From Celeribacter neptunius (GTDB lineage: Bacteria > Pseudomonadota > Alphaproteobacteria > Rhodobacterales > Rhodobacteraceae), in the NCBI RefSeq assembly GCF_900113955.1, contig NZ_FORH01000004.1, positions 310,001 through 374,000 of the forward strand: DNA of 64,000 nt, in the 5' to 3' direction. The notes beneath the pieces were generated by a model. The model did not search any database and was not told where the DNA came from. It saw only the letters and a list, made by a program, of their open reading frames with translations. The translations under genes were made by a program, and so were the position numbers. Below are positions 61,571 through 64,000 of the stretch, piece by piece (position 1 is the stretch's first letter; each line of letters starts with the position of its first letter).

Positions 61571-62422
61571 ATGCCGGAATTGCCAGAGGTCGAGACGGTT
61601 CGTCGCGGGCTGGAGCCGTCGATGGCGGGGGGGCGGATTGCGCGGGCCGAGGTCAACCGGCCGGATTTGCGTTGGCCCTTTCCAGAGCGGATGGCAGAGC
61701 GGCTCACCGGGGCGGAAGTGTTGCGGCTCCGGCGGCGCTCGAAATACATCCTGGCCGATCTCGACACATCCGAGACGCTGCTCATTCATCTGGGCATGTC
61801 CGGGCGGATGACCGTGTCGGGCGATCCCCTGGGGCAATTCGTGCATGACCACCCGGCGGCGCAGAAACACGACCATGTGGTGTTTCACATGGAAAACGGC
61901 GCGCGGGTGACCTTCAACGATCCGCGGCGCTTCGGGGCGATGGATCTGATGGCGACGGGGACGGAGGAGACCCATCCGCTTCTCGCCAAGCTCGGGCCGG
62001 AGCCGTTGGGCAATGGCTTTAGCGAAGATCATCTGGTTGCTGCGCTCAAATCCCGCAACACGCCGATCAAGACGGCGCTTCTGGATCAGCATGTGGTGGC
62101 GGGGCTGGGCAATATCTATGTCTGCGAAGTGTTGTTCCGGGCCGGCATTCATCCGGCGCGCAAGGCGGCGCGTATTTCGGAGGCGCGCATCGCTGCATTG
62201 GTGCCGATCATTCGCGCGGTGCTTGCAGAGGCCATCGAGGCCGGGGGCTCCTCTCTCAAGGATTTTCGGCAGGCCGATGGCGAGCTTGGCTATTTTCAGC
62301 ACAGTTTCCGGGTCTATGGGCGCGAAGGCGATCCCTGTGTGACGCCCGATTGTGCATCCGTAGTCAAAAGGATCACCCAGTCCGGGCGCTCCAGCTTCTT
62401 TTGTCCAAGCTGTCAAAGATGA
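61571..62422 (+). CDS. mutM: Formamidopyrimidine-DNA glycosylase
   Basis: 283 residues. Removes 8-oxoguanine and formamidopyrimidines. N-terminal [13 protein letters not shown] (catalytic Pro2 and Glu3 after Met removal), the Lys in [13 protein letters not shown]2TH region [18 protein letters not shown] and the C-terminal zinc finger with four Cys ([16 protein letters not shown]). ATG 61571 follows AGGGGGGTAAA. Confidence 0.98.
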   Translation: MPELPEVETVRRGLEPSMAGGRIARAEVNRPDLRWPFPERMAERLTGAEVLRLRRRSKYILADLDTSETLLIHLGMSGRMTVSGDPLGQFVHDHPAAQKHDHVVFHMENGARVTFNDPRRFGAMDLMATGTEETHPLLAKLGPEPLGNGFSEDHLVAALKSRNTPIKTALLDQHVVAGLGNIYVCEVLFRAGIHPARKAARISEARIAALVPIIRAVLAEAIEAGGSSLKDFRQADGELGYFQHSFRVYGREGDPCVTPDCASVVKRITQSGRSSFFCPSCQR

Positions 62423-62485
62423 CTTGATCCCTTTGGGGCAAATGTTAGGACTCCGGGGAACCAACGCCCGGACCCGGAGATGGAC

Positions 62486-63262
62486 ATGGCCTATAAGACG
62501 CTTCTCATCGAGATCAAAGACAATGTCGAGCTGGTCCGGTTGAACCGCCCCGAGGCGCTCAATGCGCTCAATTCCGAGCTGCTGGCCGAATTGGCCGACG
62601 CGCTGACCAAGGCCGATGCCGATCCGAAAGTCCGGGCGATCGTCCTCACCGGGTCCGACAAGGCCTTTGCCGCCGGCGCCGATATCAAGGAGATGTCGGA
62701 CAAGAGCTATGCCGACATCGTCACGGAAAACCTGTTTGCCGACGATGCCGACCGGATCACCGCCACCCGCAAACCGGTGATCGCCGCCGTGGCGGGCTAT
62801 GCACTGGGCGGTGGCTGTGAGCTGGCCATGCTCTGCGATTTCATCCTTGCCGCCGACAATGTGAAATTCGGCCAGCCGGAGATCAACCTCGGTATCATTC
62901 CCGGAATTGGCGGCACCCAGCGGCTGACGCGGTTCGTCGGCAAGTCGAAAGCCATGGAAATGACTCTCACCGGGCGGTTCATGGAGGCGGAGGAGGCCGA
63001 GCGCATCGGGTTGGTCTCGCGCATTGTGCCGTCGAAAAAGCTGATCGAGGAAGCGTTGAGTGTCGCCGGTAAGATCGCCGAGAAAAGCATGATTTCCGTG
63101 GCGGCGGCGAAGGAAGCGGTGAACCGGTCCTACGAGACGACGCTCTCCGAAGGGGTTCGATTCGAGCGCCGGACATTTCAGGCGCTGTTTGCGACCGATG
63201 ACCAGAAAGAGGGCATGGCGGCCTTTCTCGAGAAGCGCGAACCGCAGTTCCGCGATAAGTGA
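62486..63262 (+). CDS. Enoyl-CoA hydratase
   Basis: 258-residue crotonase, which hydrates enoyl-CoA in fatty-acid breakdown. Conserved [12 protein letters not shown] and [20 protein letters not shown] oxyanion-hole motifs are followed by [20 protein letters not shown], with catalytic Glu in the PEINLG segment and in GGTQRL context. ATG 62486 has GGAG six bases upstream; ATG 62480 touches the ribosome site. It precedes rpsT in the order mutM-hydratase-rpsT-dnaA typical of the group. Confidence 0.95.
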   Translation: MAYKTLLIEIKDNVELVRLNRPEALNALNSELLAELADALTKADADPKVRAIVLTGSDKAFAAGADIKEMSDKSYADIVTENLFADDADRITATRKPVIAAVAGYALGGGCELAMLCDFILAADNVKFGQPEINLGIIPGIGGTQRLTRFVGKSKAMEMTLTGRFMEAEEAERIGLVSRIVPSKKLIEEALSVAGKIAEKSMISVAAAKEAVNRSYETTLSEGVRFERRTFQALFATDDQKEGMAAFLEKREPQFRDK

Positions 63263-63296
63263 GATGAAATTCGGGCTTTCCTTTTGTCCGATTCTC

Positions 63297-63339
63297 GCCT
63301 AAAGGGACGCCTTACATGCGCGTGGAGCCCGCTTTAGGC
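63297..63339. promoter_or_regulatory. Inverted repeat and -10-like element upstream of rpsT
   Basis: GCCTAAAG (63297-63304) and CTTTAGGC (63332-63339), perfect 8-bp arms with 27 bases between. TATGAT follows directly at 63340-63345 as a candidate -10. It could be an rpsT operator or a hairpin ending the hydratase transcript. Confidence 0.4.
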
Positions 63340-63419
63340 TATGATGATCCTCCCCGAAAGGGTGGCGAGGCCGTTCGTGCAAGCGAAATTGAAACACGAC
63401 CTCGAAGAGGAAAAAGATC

Positions 63420-63683
63420 ATGGCAAATTCGCCCCAGTCCAAGAAGCGCGCCCGTCAGGCCGTCCGTCGCAACGACGTCAACAAAGCCCGTCGTTCCCGC
63501 ATCCGCACTTACCTGCGCAAAGTCGAGGAAGCCATTGCTTCCGGTGACAAAGCCGTTGCTCAGGACGCTCTGAAAAACGCTCAGCCGGAGCTGATGCGCG
63601 GCGTCACCAAAGGTGTGGTTCACAAGAACACCGCAGCGCGCAAAATCTCCCGTCTGGCGGCACGCGTCAAAGCCCTCGGCTAA
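63420..63683 (+). CDS. rpsT: 30S ribosomal protein S20
   Basis: 87 residues, highly basic and helical: [38 protein letters not shown] and [20 protein letters not shown]. Primary binder of 16S rRNA. AGAGGAA lies upstream of the ATG. A strong terminator follows. Confidence 0.99.
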   Translation: MANSPQSKKRARQAVRRNDVNKARRSRIRTYLRKVEEAIASGDKAVAQDALKNAQPELMRGVTKGVVHKNTAARKISRLAARVKALG

Positions 63684-63706
63684 GACCAAGATTTTGAATT
63701 GAAAAG

Positions 63707-63733
63707 AAAACGCGCCTTCGGGCGCGTTTTTTT
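63707..63733 (+). terminator. Terminator of rpsT
   Basis: Stem AAAACGCGCC-TTCG-GGCGCGTTTT with a UUCG tetraloop and a run of seven T in total. Confidence 0.95.
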
Positions 63734-64000
63734 ATTGTCTGGATTTCGGGCGTTTCGGCGCAAATTTTCGCGGCTCTGCAGCGAATCTCACAGGGGGGCC
63801 GCGGCTAGCAAATCTCGCGCAGATCTGACAATTCCCGAGATCAAAAAAATCCCGGATGTCCTGTCGATTGAGACAAAATCGCCACGTCTCATACAGAGTC
63901 ATTGAGCTTTTCGGATTCGGTTTTGGGAAAGACAGAGTCAAGCGCGAAGATCGATTGCGACTCTGCTCTCAGGGTTGCTAGCTTACATGTGCGATTCACG
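63734..64000. other. Non-coding region before presumed dnaA, rich in GANTC sites
   Basis: 267 bases without a supportable gene. GANTC, the target of the alphaproteobacterial CcrM methylase, occurs at 63783, 63896, 63914, 63935, 63959 and 63993. By gene order the next gene should be dnaA, outside the window, so this should hold its promoter. I see no clear DnaA box (TTATCCACA-type). Confidence 0.6.

Noticed and set aside
63734-64000. Chromosomal origin (oriC)
   Set aside because: The site is close to presumed dnaA, but no DnaA-box cluster or strongly AT-rich unwinding stretch is seen; in several alphaproteobacteria oriC lies elsewhere.
1-64000. Mobile elements, prophage, CRISPR arrays, tRNA or rRNA genes
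   Set aside because: No transposase, integrase, direct-repeat array or RNA gene signature was seen on either strand.

Overview
The window looks like a chromosomal segment of an alphaproteobacterium of the order Rhodobacterales (roseobacter / Rhodobacteraceae type), close to dnaA. The reasons are the gene families: FlaF/FlbT flagellin regulators, a MotE-like motility protein, short FlgJ and short RNase D, and the block ubiB-ubiE-mutM-enoyl-CoA hydratase-rpsT at the right end, which in this order usually leads into dnaA. Base composition looks GC-rich and even throughout. I see no insertion sequence, phage gene, CRISPR array, tRNA or rRNA. Taxonomy is inferred from gene content, not from a database search.

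Left part (1-8.9 kb): the 3' end of secA; an exported PstS-like/OmpA-like chimera; an exported FmdE-like protein; radC; dnaJ and dnaK on the minus strand, with a heat-shock-type promoter upstream of dnaK; and divergent alkB.

Envelope polysaccharide region (8.9-19 kb): a polysaccharide ABC-export permease, divergent from a plus-strand series with cysQ (PAP phosphatase), kdsB (CMP-Kdo synthesis), galU and galE (UDP-sugars), two tandem paralogous glycosyltransferases, a GT14-like glycosyltransferase and a two-module sulfotransferase. Together these would supply sugars, assemble and sulfate a glycan, clear the PAP by-product and export the product. A sulfated surface polysaccharide is my main functional inference here.

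Minus-strand block (19-25.3 kb): rnd, kdsD, lptC, lptA, lptB, hpf and ptsN, plus a membrane diguanylate cyclase. This is the usual LPS-transport/hibernation/nitrogen-PTS neighbourhood, but rpoN, usually between lptB and hpf in proteobacteria, is absent.

Flagellar region (25.7-58.2 kb): nearly the whole flagellum in several convergent and divergent operons. These are motB-flgE-flgK-flgL-flgI; fliF-fliH-fliN-fliP; fliL-(coiled-coil protein)-motE-like-motA-(large secreted repeat protein); flhA-fliR-flhB-fliJ-like; flgB-flgC-fliE-fliQ-flgF-flgG-flgA-flgH-fliL2; fliI; flaA-flaF-flbT-DUF1217; flgJ-flgN-like; and fliK-flgD. fliG, fliM and fliO are not seen. Sites of the form TTAR-N7-TTAR, close to the CtrA box, lie in several of the divergent promoter regions.

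Right end (58.3-64 kb): a choline-kinase/APH-fold protein, ubiB and ubiE (minus), then mutM, enoyl-CoA hydratase and rpsT (plus). The last 270 bases hold no gene but six GANTC sites, five of them within about 100 bp, as expected for a CcrM-controlled dnaA promoter.
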